Shown: positions 25,545-34,021, counted from the stretch's first letter. The stretch: DNA of 64,000 nucleotides from RYN-230 sp963768945 (GCA_963768945.1 CAVYJW010000003.1:558001-622000), one strand, 5' to 3'. The notes: generated by a model from the sequence alone, not told the origin. Translations and numbers: made by a program.

Positions 25545-26369
25545 TCAGGCGTCCCGGCGCCGCAGCCGCCAGGCCGCCAGCCCGATTAGCACCACCGCGT
25601 ACCCGCAGAGCACGGCGAAGCCCGTCCACGGGCTGAGCGGATGCGCGGCCAGCGGCTGGCCCCACAGGGCCCCGCCGGCGCTGGACGGCAGGTAGGGCGC
25701 GATACCCGCGACCGCGTGCGGCAGGTGCGGCACGACGATCGGGCCGACGAAGAACACCGCGGCGAACGCCGACAGCCCGGCGGCGGTCTTCCTGAGCAGG
25801 GCACCCAGAGCCAGGCCGATGACCGCGGCGACCGAAAGGTACAACGAGGCGCCGACCACGGTGCGCAGCACGCCCGGATCCGCCAGCGAGATCGCCGACG
25901 CCCCCCGGGCCGACTGGATAGCCGTCGCCACGAGGAAGTCGGCCAAGGCGGCCAGGAGGGTCACCGGCAGCACCAGCCCGGCCAGCACGATCAGCTTCGC
26001 CCACAGCACCGGCAACCGCGAGGGGACCACAGCCAGCGACGCGCGGATCATCCCGGTCCCGTATTCGCCGCTGAACACCAGCACGCCGAGCGCGCCGATC
26101 ACCAGCTGGGCCACCAGGATGCCGTACAGGCTGACCGACACCGCGTAGGCGGCGGGGTGGGACGCTGAGACCCGGTAGGGCGCTCCCCCCGCGAACACGG
26201 CGCCTACCCCGACGATCAGCAGGACCGCGATCAGCATGCAGGACCAGGTCGAGCGCAGCGCACGCAGCTTCACCCACTCCGACCGGACGACACGAACCTG
26301 GCTGACCGGCCCGGCCACCGCGGGGCCCGGCCTGGCCTGCGCCCGAGCCGGCGCGAGTGCGGCGTTCAT
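25545..26369 (-). CDS. ABC-2 type transporter permease
   Basis: 274 aa with six predicted membrane helices. The N-terminus (VRSEWVKLRALRSTW) is the usual start of ABC-2 permeases of the daunorubicin/bacitracin export type, followed by helices at about 38-60, 80-105, 125-155, 170-195, 205-225 and 245-265. The start ATG 26369 overlaps the ATPase stop (ATGA). It forms an exporter with the ATPase encoded just upstream; the cargo is unknown. Confidence 0.88.
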   Translation of the reverse strand: MNAALAPARAQARPGPAVAGPVSQVRVVRSEWVKLRALRSTWSCMLIAVLLIVGVGAVFAGGAPYRVSASHPAAYAVSVSLYGILVAQLVIGALGVLVFSGEYGTGMIRASLAVVPSRLPVLWAKLIVLAGLVLPVTLLAALADFLVATAIQSARGASAISLADPGVLRTVVGASLYLSVAAVIGLALGALLRKTAAGLSAFAAVFFVGPIVVPHLPHAVAGIAPYLPSSAGGALWGQPLAAHPLSPWTGFAVLCGYAVVLIGLAAWRLRRRDA

Positions 26370-27277
26370 CGTGCCGCTCCGGCGTGGTACTCAACGCTGT
26401 CCTGGGTGACCTGCATGAATGCCTCCTCTAGCGAAGCCCTGGCGGGCGTGAGCTCGAAAACCGGCACGTGCGCCCGCCACGCCGCCGTCCCGATCTGCTC
26501 GGCGGTGACACCGGACACCCGGAGCACGTCCGTGCCGTCGCTCGTGACGGTGACACCGGGGCCTGCGAGCACCTGGCTCAGGCCGGTGGCTTCCGGCGTG
26601 CGCACCAGCACGTCGTCCACGGCGGCGCGGCCGATGAAATCCTCGACGCTGGTCTCGGCGATGAGCTGGCCGCGCCCCACGATGACCAGCCGGGTGGCCG
26701 TCTGCGCCATCTCGCTCATCAGGTGCGAGGAAACGAAGACCGTCCGCCCCTCATCAGCGAGCGACCTGAGCAGGAGCCGGATCCAGCGCACCCCGTCCGG
26801 GTCGAGGCCGTTGACCGGCTCGTCAAGGACCACGGTCTGCGGCTGGCCCAGCAGCGCCGCGGCCACGCCGAGGCGCTGGCCCATGCCGAGGGAGAAACCG
26901 CCGGCCCGCGTGCCCGCGACCTCGGCCAGGCCGGCAAGCTCCATGACCTCGTCCACCCGGCGGCGGCCAATGCCCGCCGTCCGCGCCAGCGCAAGCAGGT
27001 TGTTGCGCGCCGAAAGCCCAGGATGGACTGACCTCGCATCCAGCAGGATGCCCAGCTCCGCCATGGGGGCGGCGCAGTCCGGGTAGTGCTTGCCGTTGAC
27101 CCGGACCGTGCCGCTCGTCGGCCGGTCCAGGCCGGCGATCACCCGCATGGTCGTCAACTTCCCCGCCCCGTTCGGGCCGAGGAATCCCGTGACCACCCCG
27201 GGCTCCACCACGAAGCTCAGCCCGTCGACCGCGGTCTTGTCGCCGTAGCGTTTGGTCAAGCCGTCAATCTCGATCAC
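26366..27277 (-). CDS. ABC transporter ATPase with altered Walker A
   Basis: 303 aa from GTG 27277, preceded by GAGAGGA; ATG 27292 is an alternative. Order of motifs: GPNGAGKLTTMRVIAGL (Walker A, about residue 35), signature FSLGMGQRLGVAAALL, Walker B VVLDEPVNGLDPDG, and switch histidine SSHL. The Walker A reads GK-Leu-Thr instead of GK-Ser-Thr (codon TTG at 27157-27155), replacing the serine that normally binds the magnesium ion. A single C-to-T change from TCG explains it. ATP hydrolysis may be reduced or lost. First gene of a four-gene operon with permease, kinase and regulator. Confidence 0.9.
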   Translation of the reverse strand: MIEIDGLTKRYGDKTAVDGLSFVVEPGVVTGFLGPNGAGKLTTMRVIAGLDRPTSGTVRVNGKHYPDCAAPMAELGILLDARSVHPGLSARNNLLALARTAGIGRRRVDEVMELAGLAEVAGTRAGGFSLGMGQRLGVAAALLGQPQTVVLDEPVNGLDPDGVRWIRLLLRSLADEGRTVFVSSHLMSEMAQTATRLVIVGRGQLIAETSVEDFIGRAAVDDVLVRTPEATGLSQVLAGPGVTVTSDGTDVLRVSGVTAEQIGTAAWRAHVPVFELTPARASLEEAFMQVTQDSVEYHAGAAR

Positions 27278-27715
27278 GATGCGTCCTCTCATCGGCCGTC
27301 CCTGATGACCAGGACGCTACGGATCGCGCCAGCACCGGGAATCTGCCCCACGACCACACTTCGCTGGTGGCCTAGGTCCGCAGGCATAGGCACCAGAGCC
27401 GACCCGGGCGGGAGCAAACGCTTGCAGCAATCACGTCTCGTGGTTCGTCGGCCCGCCTCCGCGTTCCCGGGGGCACCAGGACGATGGGGCACGCGGTCGG
27501 CTGATGCCTCGATTCCGCTCCCCGGGAGCGTGCACGGCGCCCGCAGGCCTTCGGATCACGTCGTTTGGGGCGGCCGAGTGTGATGCTCACGACACCTTGG
27601 CCAAGCCTGCAATCCTTTGCACGGTTACGCGGTAACCTTTTTCGGCCAGAGCAACGTGACCGGCCCGGAGACCGGAACTTCCGCCCAGGGGTCACCCGGC
27701 GAGAGGGCTTATCGC
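27278..27715. other. 438-bp upstream region of the ABC operon, with a small palindrome
   Basis: No gene seen. At 27623-27637 GGTTAC-GCG-GTAACC forms a 6-bp inverted repeat followed by CTTTTT; it could be a weak terminator or an operator. The rest presumably holds the ABC operon promoter. Confidence 0.4.
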
Positions 27716-27979
27716 ATGGCATTGCTGTCACCGAAGGTAATCGCCCAGGTCAGCAGTCGCTCCGCTAGCGAGCTTGCGGTGATGTCCTGGGAGTGGGTGA
27801 TGCGTGCCGACGGGCAGGTGTTCTACCGGCTCACCAGGGTTGACGGCCGGCGGGAACGGAATCCGTGGACCCTGGCCATCCGGCTGCCCGCGGCCGAACT
27901 GGAAGCCATCCGCGGGGACAAGACCAGGGCCGCCGAAGTGCTGGACATCATCGCCCGCCAGCACGGGCACCGGCGCTGA
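27716..27979 (+). CDS. hypothetical protein (87 aa)
   Basis: ATG 27716 with GAGAGGG about ten bases upstream; the frame stays open further upstream to a TTG at 27617, but that part does not look coding. The protein (MALLSPKVIAQV … MSWEWVMRADGQVFYRLTRV) is small, soluble and mixed alpha/beta, ending in a helix IRGDKTRAAEVLDIIARQHG. I do not recognise a family. It is followed within 70 bp by a truncated phosphotransferase gene. Confidence 0.55.
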   Translation: MALLSPKVIAQVSSRSASELAVMSWEWVMRADGQVFYRLTRVDGRRERNPWTLAIRLPAAELEAIRGDKTRAAEVLDIIARQHGHRR

Positions 27980-28042
27980 GCCAGGCACCTGGGCGGGCGC
28001 CCTGGGGGTCGCTCGCGCTGTGCCCTGTGGCCCCGTCCCACC

Positions 28043-28522
28043 GCGCAACGCGAGTTCGGCGCGCTGCTGCTGGCCTGCCCGGAGATCCGCCACGTGGTGC
28101 ACGGCGACCTGCTCAACCGCAACGTCCTCGTGCCCGCAGACGGATCCCGGCTCACTGCGGTCTTTGACTGGGCATGCTGCGCCTACGGAGACTTCCTCTA
28201 CGAGGTTGCCTGGTTCATCTTCTGGGCTCCCTGGCGTCCAGGGCTGGCCGCGATCGACTTCCGGACGGTGATCCTCCGGCATTACCATGCCACCGGCATC
28301 GAGGTTCCCCGCTTCGGCGAACGCCTGCGCTGCTACGAGCTCCATATCGGCCTGACCCACCTGGCCTACTGCGCGTTCGCCCGGGACCGGGGTGAGGACT
28401 TGCACGCTGTGGCCTGGCGCACCCGCCAGATCCTCGGACCAGGACCGGGGCTGAGCCGCCGGGGGCGTCCGGCGCGCCGTGAGGCGTTGGTCAGGTCTGC
28501 ACCAGCCGGAACGCCTGGGTAA
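28043..28522 (+). pseudogene. C-terminal half of an aminoglycoside-phosphotransferase-like (APH) protein
   Basis: The frame contains the APH catalytic loop VVHGDLLNRNVLV (Asp as base, Asn as metal ligand) and the metal-binding VFDWACCAYGDFLYEVAWF, then the usual helical C-terminus. The ATP-binding N-lobe, some 150 residues, is missing: upstream sequence in this frame is short and unrelated. A GTG at 28094 could start a fragment at the catalytic loop but it could not bind ATP. It ends convergently inside the ASCH gene, overlapping by 32 bp. Confidence 0.75.
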
Positions 28523-28907
28523 CTACCAGCGTCTCGTCGTTGACGGTGAATTCCGGGTCACCCAGGGCCTGGCGTACCTCAGCCGAATGCCAGAACCGCT
28601 CGTGACCGGCCCGCCACTGCGCGACCGAGGTGTACCCCTCTCCCTCGCCGAGCGCATGACCCAGGTCCACCTCGGTCAGCCGCATCACCCGAACCGCGAT
28701 CGTCTCGATCACGGCCACCGGCCGGCCGCCGGAGTCCACGACGACCTGCCGCAAGCCCGGATGGGGCAGCTCCTCCTGCTCATGCTCGTAGTCCGCCACC
28801 AGCCCGGTCGTCGTGGTCTTGGTGCCCGCCACGATCGCGGCGACGAGCTGATCCCGCAGCGGCCCCGGGAAGGCGAACTCCGCGAGAGGCAAACCCTCCG
28901 TCGACAT
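28491..28907 (-). CDS. ASCH-domain protein
   Basis: 138 aa from ATG 28907 (an in-frame start at 28925 is also possible; neither has a strong ribosome site). The ASCH fold signature is visible: FPGPLRDQLVAAIVAGTKTTTTGL near the start (substrate-binding KTTT), VVVDSGGRPVAVIETIAVRV in the middle barrel, and GEGYTSVAQWRAGHERFW. ASCH proteins are PUA-like and thought to bind RNA or modified nucleosides. Separate from its neighbours in function as far as can be seen; a stop-codon tandem array of menB lies just upstream. Confidence 0.82.
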   Translation of the reverse strand: MSTEGLPLAEFAFPGPLRDQLVAAIVAGTKTTTTGLVADYEHEQEELPHPGLRQVVVDSGGRPVAVIETIAVRVMRLTEVDLGHALGEGEGYTSVAQWRAGHERFWHSAEVRQALGDPEFTVNDETLVVTQAFRLVQT

Positions 28908-28927
28908 GCCGGCCAGCCTAGCCACCT

Positions 28928-29055
28928 GCGCCGTTTCGGGTCAGCGCCGTTTCGGGTTAGTCCTGGTTCGGGTCAGCTCTGGTTCGGGTCAGCTCTGGTT
29001 CGGGTCAGCTCTGGTTCGGGTCAGCGCTGGTTGGGTCAGCGACCTGTGCGAGTCA
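28928..29055 (-). repeat. eight-unit tandem array starting at the menB stop codon
   Basis: Eight contiguous units, six of exactly 16 bp (GCTCTGGTTCGGGTCA type on the plus strand), one of 15 and one of 17 bp. Every unit ends TCA or TTA, which reads TGA or TAA on the minus strand; the last unit ends with the menB stop itself (29053-29055). It fills the space between menB and the ASCH gene. Confidence 0.93.
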
Positions 29056-29952
29056 GGGGCGGCGTGGGAAGCGCTCGAACTCGGGGCGGCGCTTGGCCTT
29101 AAACGCCTCCCGGCCCTCGCGGGCCTCCTCGGTGCCGTAAAACAGCAGGTTCGCGTCGTGGGCCAGCTGCTGGATCCCGGCCATGCCGTCTTCGGCGGCG
29201 TGGAAGCTCGCCTTCATCAGGCGCAGCGCAAACGGCGACATTTGCAGCATCCGACGGCTCCAGGCCACTGTCTCGGTCTCCAGTTCGCCGAGTGGCACCA
29301 CGGTGTTGACCAGGCCCATGGCCAGGGCTTCCTGCGCGTCGTACTGGAAGCACAGGAACCAGATCTCCTTGGCCTTCTTCGGCCCGACTAGCTCGGCCAG
29401 CAGGGCCGCGCCGTAGCCGCCGTCGAACGAACCGACCTTGGGGCCCACCTGGCCGAACCGGGCGTTGTCCGCAGCGATGGTCAGATCACAGATCAGGTGC
29501 AGCACGTGCCCGCCGCCGATGGCGTACCCGGCGACCATGGCGATGACCGGCTTGGGCAGCCGGCGGATCTGGATGTGCAGATCGGTGACGTGGAAACGGC
29601 CGACCGCGCCCGGCTGGCCAGGATCGGTGAGGTAGCCGGTGTCCCCCCGCACGCGCTGGTCTCCACCGGAGCAGAACGCATCCGGGCCCTCACCGGTGAG
29701 GATGATCACCCCGATCTGAGGGTCTTCCCGGGCGATCACGAGAGCGTCGGAGATCTCGATCAGCGTCTGCGGCCGGAAGGCATTCCGGACCTCGGGACGG
29801 CAGATCGTCACCTTGGCGATGCCGTCCTCGCTGACGTCCAGGCGGATGTCCTCGTAGCTGCCAACCGACGACCAGGTCACCGGGCCGCGGACAGCGGTCA
29901 GCTCGGGACGGCCCGACATCTGTGGGGCGTGGGCTTCAGGGGATAGCGACAT
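29053..29952 (-). CDS. menB: 1,4-dihydroxy-2-naphthoyl-CoA synthase
   Basis: Crotonase-family enzyme that closes the second ring in menaquinone synthesis. 299 aa. MenB-specific stretches: RPEVRNAFRPQTLIE near residue 55, DAFCSGGDQRVRG (oxyanion hole and the bicarbonate-site region), IAMVAGYAIGGGHVLHL, FGQVGPKVGSFDGGYG, and the C-terminal EAREGREAFKAKRRPEFERF. Start ATG 29952 lacks a clear ribosome site; ATG 29919 is a possible alternative. No other men genes lie in the window. Its 3' end carries the stop-codon array. Confidence 0.93.
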   Translation of the reverse strand: MSLSPEAHAPQMSGRPELTAVRGPVTWSSVGSYEDIRLDVSEDGIAKVTICRPEVRNAFRPQTLIEISDALVIAREDPQIGVIILTGEGPDAFCSGGDQRVRGDTGYLTDPGQPGAVGRFHVTDLHIQIRRLPKPVIAMVAGYAIGGGHVLHLICDLTIAADNARFGQVGPKVGSFDGGYGAALLAELVGPKKAKEIWFLCFQYDAQEALAMGLVNTVVPLGELETETVAWSRRMLQMSPFALRLMKASFHAAEDGMAGIQQLAHDANLLFYGTEEAREGREAFKAKRRPEFERFPRRP

Positions 29953-30041
29953 GGTCCACAGCCTAGGACGGCGGCACCCAGGCTCGTTGACCAGACAGGG
30001 ACGGCAGGTAGGGAGCCCGGCGACGACGAAGGAGAACCACG

Positions 30042-30345
30042 ATGACGGAGCCGAACGGTTACAGGCGGGCGGTGCCGGCTGGCGGTGACTGTGTCCATGC
30101 AGTTCGATGCGGGCAGGCAGCCGATCAACGGCGCTGGGCCCCGATCAGTGAGCCGCTCCTGCCTGGCTTCCCCGATCCGAGGCAGAAGACGTTTACGAGT
30201 ACGGCGCGGTCGGGGGCGTACCCCGGCTGCTTGACCTCTTGGGAAGGCACGGAATCCCGATGACCTCGTTCATGATCGGCAACGCCGTCCGCCGGCACCC
30301 GGAGGTGGCGGCGGAAATCGCCTGGCGGGGGCATGAGGCGGGGTG
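30042..30345 (+). pseudogene. polysaccharide deacetylase remnant
   Basis: Begins ATG 30042 behind GAAGGAGAA, but coding similarity appears in another frame from about 30185: VYEYGAVGGVPRLLDLL, RHGIPMTSFMIGN, RRHPEVAAEIAWRGHEAG, which is the N-terminal part of PuuE-like polysaccharide deacetylases. The sequence then breaks off and the DUF222-HNH gene starts about 40 bp later. The catalytic C-terminal two thirds are absent. So the gene is frameshifted and truncated. Confidence 0.7.
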
Positions 30346-30384
30346 CGACGTCGTTTTGTCGGTGGCGGGTGAGATGATTCGAAT

Positions 30385-31752
30385 ATGTGTTTACCAGAGC
30401 AGTCTGCCCGGGACGCGGCGCTGGCCGAGCTGGCCCGTCTCGACCCGGCCTCGCTGGATGCGGCCTCGCTGATGGGCCAGATCACCGATCTGGCCACCTT
30501 CATCAGCCAGGCACAAGGACAGTTGTCCCGCCTGACCGCCACCCTGGACGCCACGGGAGGCGCGGCGGAGACGGGGCACAAGTCCGCGTCGGCGTTCCTG
30601 CGGACCCAGTGCGGCCTGAGTCCGGGGCACGCGGCCGCGGTAACAGCCACGGCCCGCGGGCTGGCCGGGCTGGCGGCCACCCAGAAGGCGCTGGAGGCCG
30701 GGACGATCTCGTTCGACCAGGCGCAGATCATCACCCGCGCGGTCGACGGCCTGCAGGGTCCCCAGGCCAGCCAGGTGGAGCGGCTGCTCCTGGATCATGC
30801 CCCTGGCCTGGACACCAGCCAATTCCGCCACTTAGCGGCCGAGGCGGCCTACCGCGCCGACCCTGGCGGAGCGGAGGAGCGGGAGAAGCGGCGGTGGGAT
30901 AAACGCCACCTGTCGTTCGGGCTGACGCTGGATAACACCGGGGTGCTGTCCGGCGCGTGCGGCGACGCTGTCTGCTATGAGATCGTCCGGACCGCGGCGG
31001 AGGCCTTCAGCCCGCCTGGCGGCCAGGCCGACGCCCGGACCGCGGCGCAGCGGCGGATGGACGGCCTGGTCGCCGCCTGCAAAGCCGCCCTCGATGGCGC
31101 GACCGCCCCGGAACGGCACGGCAGCGCCCCGCACATCACCGTCCTGGTCAAAGACGAAACCCTCGCCCAGGCCGCGGCTCAGGCCGGAGGTTCAGGCCAG
31201 GCCGGGGGTTCAGGCCAGGCTGCGGGGGCAGGCGACGGCGCTGCCGGCCAGGCCCCGGCCGGCCCGGTACCCGGGCAGCCGCAGACAGCCGGGGCCCGGA
31301 CCGGGGGCACGGCCGCAGCGCCAGGGCCGGTGGCCGGGGCGCCGCCGGCGCAGACCGGGCACGGCACCCTGCTGACCGCCCGTCAGGTCCTGGCCCTGTG
31401 CTGCGGCGCGCAGGTTGGCGCGATCCGCTGGGACGACGGCCTGCCGCTGGGGGTCGGCCGGACCGCCCGCACCGAACCCCCCGGCCTGCGCCGCGCCCTG
31501 GAAGCCCGCGACCGCGGCTGCCGGTGGACCGGCTGCGGCGCCCTGGCCGCCTGGGCCACCGCCCACCACATCCGGCCCTGGAGCAAAGGCGGCGCCACCA
31601 GCCTGGAGGATCTGGCCCTGTTCTGCCACGTCCACCACCACTACTTCATCCACCTGCTGGGCTGGACCATCACCGGCAACCCCAACGGCACCCTCCACTT
31701 CACCCACCCCGGCGGATGGCTCACCCTCGACAGCCCACTCCCGGGACGCTGA
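30385..31752 (+). CDS. DUF222 (13E12-type) HNH endonuclease-domain protein
   Basis: 455 aa. Residues about 10-260 are the DUF222 region (FLRTQCGLSPGHAAAVTATA, LEAGTISFDQAQIITRAV), residues about 262-325 a low-complexity Gly/Ala/Pro/Gln linker, and about 350-455 the HNH domain (RDRGCRWTGCG … AHHIRPWSKGGATSLEDLAL … CHVHHHYFIH). Proteins of this kind are multi-copy in actinomycetes (the REP13E12 repeats of mycobacteria are examples) and are suspected of mobility. Here the gene directly abuts a truncated deacetylase gene, consistent with insertion. Its stop codon lies in a tandem repeat. Confidence 0.9.
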   Translation: MCLPEQSARDAALAELARLDPASLDAASLMGQITDLATFISQAQGQLSRLTATLDATGGAAETGHKSASAFLRTQCGLSPGHAAAVTATARGLAGLAATQKALEAGTISFDQAQIITRAVDGLQGPQASQVERLLLDHAPGLDTSQFRHLAAEAAYRADPGGAEEREKRRWDKRHLSFGLTLDNTGVLSGACGDAVCYEIVRTAAEAFSPPGGQADARTAAQRRMDGLVAACKAALDGATAPERHGSAPHITVLVKDETLAQAAAQAGGSGQAGGSGQAAGAGDGAAGQAPAGPVPGQPQTAGARTGGTAAAPGPVAGAPPAQTGHGTLLTARQVLALCCGAQVGAIRWDDGLPLGVGRTARTEPPGLRRALEARDRGCRWTGCGALAAWATAHHIRPWSKGGATSLEDLALFCHVHHHYFIHLLGWTITGNPNGTLHFTHPGGWLTLDSPLPGR

Positions 31753-31797
31753 TCGCGAAGAACAAGGGACGCTGATCGCGAAGAACAGGGACGCTGA
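31743..31797 (+). repeat. tandem repeat spanning the DUF222-HNH stop codon
   Basis: GGGACGCTGATCGCGAAGAA-type units at 31743-31765 (23 bp), 31766-31787 (22 bp) and a partial third from 31788. Each contains the TGA that ends the gene in the first copy (31750-31752). Confidence 0.9.
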
Positions 31798-31897
31798 TCG
31801 CCGGGAACAGCCCGGTCACGGCTGCTCACCCTGGCGGTGTGATCACCGCTGACCGGGACCGTGACTGACGGGTCCGTGGCCCGATCGGAGTTGAACC

Positions 31898-32179
31898 ATG
31901 CCCGAGGACCCCAGCGCACCGGACCGCTGGTCGGACGGCGGCCTGCGCTCGGCGCTTTCAGCGGCCAGCTGGGTCTCCAGCGATGCCCGGGCGGCGGGGG
32001 AGCAAGCTAGTACTGTCAACTCGTGGCGGGGGCGGGCGGTACCGCCCTACCTGTTCAGTAACTACGGCCTGTCCACCCAGGCGCTCATCGAGACGATCTG
32101 GTCCGCGCTCGGCCAGCCCGGGCCGGTCCCCGCCGCTGCGGCCTCCACTGCCGAGAGCCGCGAGTACCCGCCCGCCTGA
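31898..32179 (+). CDS. hypothetical protein (93 aa), possibly a remnant
   Basis: ATG 31898 with GGAG about 9 bases upstream. The product is low in recognisable structure: a polar N-terminus, then a short stretch YLFSNYGLSTQALIETIWSAL that could be a helix, and an alanine/proline-rich tail. No family recognised. It may be a real small gene or the degraded end of one. It precedes the dehydrogenase gene by 36 bp in the same direction. Confidence 0.35.
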   Translation: MPEDPSAPDRWSDGGLRSALSAASWVSSDARAAGEQASTVNSWRGRAVPPYLFSNYGLSTQALIETIWSALGQPGPVPAAAASTAESREYPPA

Positions 32180-32215
32180 CCGGCCGCGACCCAGCAACCT
32201 CGTCGAGGAGCACGC

Positions 32216-33118
32216 ATGAACACGACCGTCCGCAGCCTCGGCTGGCTGGGCACCGGCCGGATGGGCGCGGCCATGGCGGGCCGCCTGATCGACGCCGGCG
32301 AGCGCGTCTGCGTGTGGAACCGGACGGCGTCCAAGACCGGGCCGCTGGTGGCCAGGGGAGCGCGGGCCGTCGAGCGGATCACCGACCTGGGCGGCTGCGA
32401 CATCGTGTTCGTCATGGTGGCTGCCTCCGGCGACCTGGAGCAGGTGGTCTGCGGACAGGACGGGCTGCTCAGTGGGGACCGTCGGCCGGGCACGGTCGTG
32501 GACTGCTCGACCGTGTCCGCCGCCGCCTCGGCCGGCGTGCGGACGGCCGCGGACGCCGCCGGAGTGGGCTTCCTCGCCGCCCCGGTCAGCGGCAACCCGC
32601 ACGTGGTCGCCGAAGGCGGCGCCTGCATCGTCGCGTCCGGCCCGGCCGAGGTGTTCCGGGAGGTCAAGCCCGTTCTCGAGGAGATCGCCAAGGTCGCCGT
32701 GTACGCGGGTGAGGACGAGCAGAGTCGGCTGGTCAAGCTCTGCGCCAACCTGTATCTCGGGATGATGGTCCAGGCCCTGGTCGAGGTGACCAGCCTGGCC
32801 GAGAAGGGCGGCACCGACCGGGCCGCGTTCCTGGAGTTCCTGGGCGGCACGGTGCTGGGTTCCGACTGGGTGCGCAAGCGTACCGGCGACCTGGTCAGGC
32901 GGGACTGGACCCCCACGTTCACCACAGGGCTGCTGCGCAAGGATTTCGACCTCGGCTTGGACGCCGCGCGGGCGCTGGAAGTGCCGATGCCCGTCGGGGC
33001 CACGGTGTACCAGCTCATTCAGGCCGCCATCGGCACCGGGCTGCGCGACGAGGACTTCCTGTCGCTCTACGACCTGCAAGCCCGCGGTGCGGCGCTGGGG
33101 GAGCAGCCCCAGCCCTGA
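32216..33118 (+). CDS. NAD(P)-dependent 3-hydroxyisobutyrate-dehydrogenase-family oxidoreductase
   Basis: 300 aa from ATG 32216 (GAGGAG upstream). Rossmann N-domain with GWLGTGRMGAAMAGRLIDAG at residues 8-27, CDIVFVMVAASGDLEQV, the substrate motif FLAAPVSGNPHVVAEGG (about 118-134) and the catalytic lysine region LVKLCANLYLGMM (about 173). The helical C-domain is complete and includes GLLRKDFDLGLDAARAL. Members reduce or oxidise beta-hydroxyacids; exact substrate unknown. It is followed by a broken crotonase gene and a thioesterase gene, a group that suggests acyl-CoA or hydroxyacid breakdown. Confidence 0.9.
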   Translation: MNTTVRSLGWLGTGRMGAAMAGRLIDAGERVCVWNRTASKTGPLVARGARAVERITDLGGCDIVFVMVAASGDLEQVVCGQDGLLSGDRRPGTVVDCSTVSAAASAGVRTAADAAGVGFLAAPVSGNPHVVAEGGACIVASGPAEVFREVKPVLEEIAKVAVYAGEDEQSRLVKLCANLYLGMMVQALVEVTSLAEKGGTDRAAFLEFLGGTVLGSDWVRKRTGDLVRRDWTPTFTTGLLRKDFDLGLDAARALEVPMPVGATVYQLIQAAIGTGLRDEDFLSLYDLQARGAALGEQPQP

Positions 33119-33165
33119 CGCCCTTCCTCCCGCCCCCGTCCCGGTACCCGCCACACGCCGAAGGA

Positions 33166-33601
33166 ATGACCATGTCACTACAGGAACTCGTCCCCGGGTC
33201 TCACTTCGAGGAGTACCGGGAGACGTTCAAGGACTTCTACCGCGGGGAACCGCGCGCAGCAGGCCCTGGACTGGGGAATGGTCAACGAGGTGATGCCCCG
33301 CGACGAACTGGTCACGCGCGCCTACCAGATCGCCGACCACATCATGACCCAGCCGAGGACCACCCGCCGGCGCACTACCCAGATCGTCCGGCGCCCCTGG
33401 AAGCAGCGGATCGCCGGCGATCTCGACGGAGGGTTCGGGATCCAGTTGTTCGGCCACATCGCCAAGAAGCGCGCCGTCCACAGCGAGCGGCACATCAGGT
33501 CGACGGTCAACTACGCGCGCGAGGGCCGCAAGGACAACTTCGACCGACTGGTCCGGCAGCCGCTTCGTCCACGTTCGGGTGTGAGCCTGCTGAGGCCCTA
33601 A
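33166..33601 (+). pseudogene. enoyl-CoA hydratase/crotonase gene with internal deletion
   Basis: The start MSLQELVPGSHFEEYRETFK is that of a crotonase-family protein, but after about 25 codons the frame changes. In the second frame AQQALDWGMVNEVMPRDELV and TQIVRRPWKQRIAGDLDGGF match the C-terminal third of the same family. The whole centre, with the two oxyanion-hole loops, is missing, about 120 residues. This is one deletion event with frameshift. It lies 47 bp downstream of the dehydrogenase gene. Confidence 0.8.
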
Positions 33602-33610
33602 GGTACGAGG

Positions 33611-34021
33611 ATGGCACTCGCACCTGGCCTCCTTTCCTTCGTTCAGATCGTCGTCACCGACACCGACACGGCGACGGCGCTGGGCAGTGGTGATGTGCCC
33701 GTACTCGGCACGCCCCGACTGCTCGCGCTCGCGGAGGCCGCGGCGGTGGCGGCCATCGGGCCCAGCCTGGATTCCGGCCTGACCTCGGTCGGCACGTCGG
33801 CCGCCCTGGAGCACAAGCGGCCCAGCCCGGTCGGGGCGGAGATCGTGGTCGAGGCGGAGCTGACCGAGGTGGACGGCCAGCGGCTCGGGTTCCGGTTCAT
33901 CGCCAGGCAGAAGCCGCCCGCTGGATCGGCCGATGGCGAGGAGACGGTCATCGGCGCGGGCACCCTGGAGCGCGTGCTGGTGGACAGGAACCAGTTCATC
34001 CACCGGGCCCGCCGCGAGTGA
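33611..34021 (+). CDS. hotdog-fold thioesterase (FlK-like)
   Basis: 136 aa from ATG 33611. The sequence fits the fluoroacetyl-CoA-thioesterase-like group: VPVLGTPRLLALAEAAAVAA (the hotdog helix), TSVGTSAALEHKRPSPVGAE, VVEAELTEVDGQRLGFRFIA, and the final strand VIGAGTLERVLVDRNQF. These small cytosolic enzymes hydrolyse acyl-CoA esters. Starts 9 bp behind the crotonase remnant in the same direction and probably belonged to its operon. Confidence 0.88.
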   Translation: MALAPGLLSFVQIVVTDTDTATALGSGDVPVLGTPRLLALAEAAAVAAIGPSLDSGLTSVGTSAALEHKRPSPVGAEIVVEAELTEVDGQRLGFRFIARQKPPAGSADGEETVIGAGTLERVLVDRNQFIHRARRE

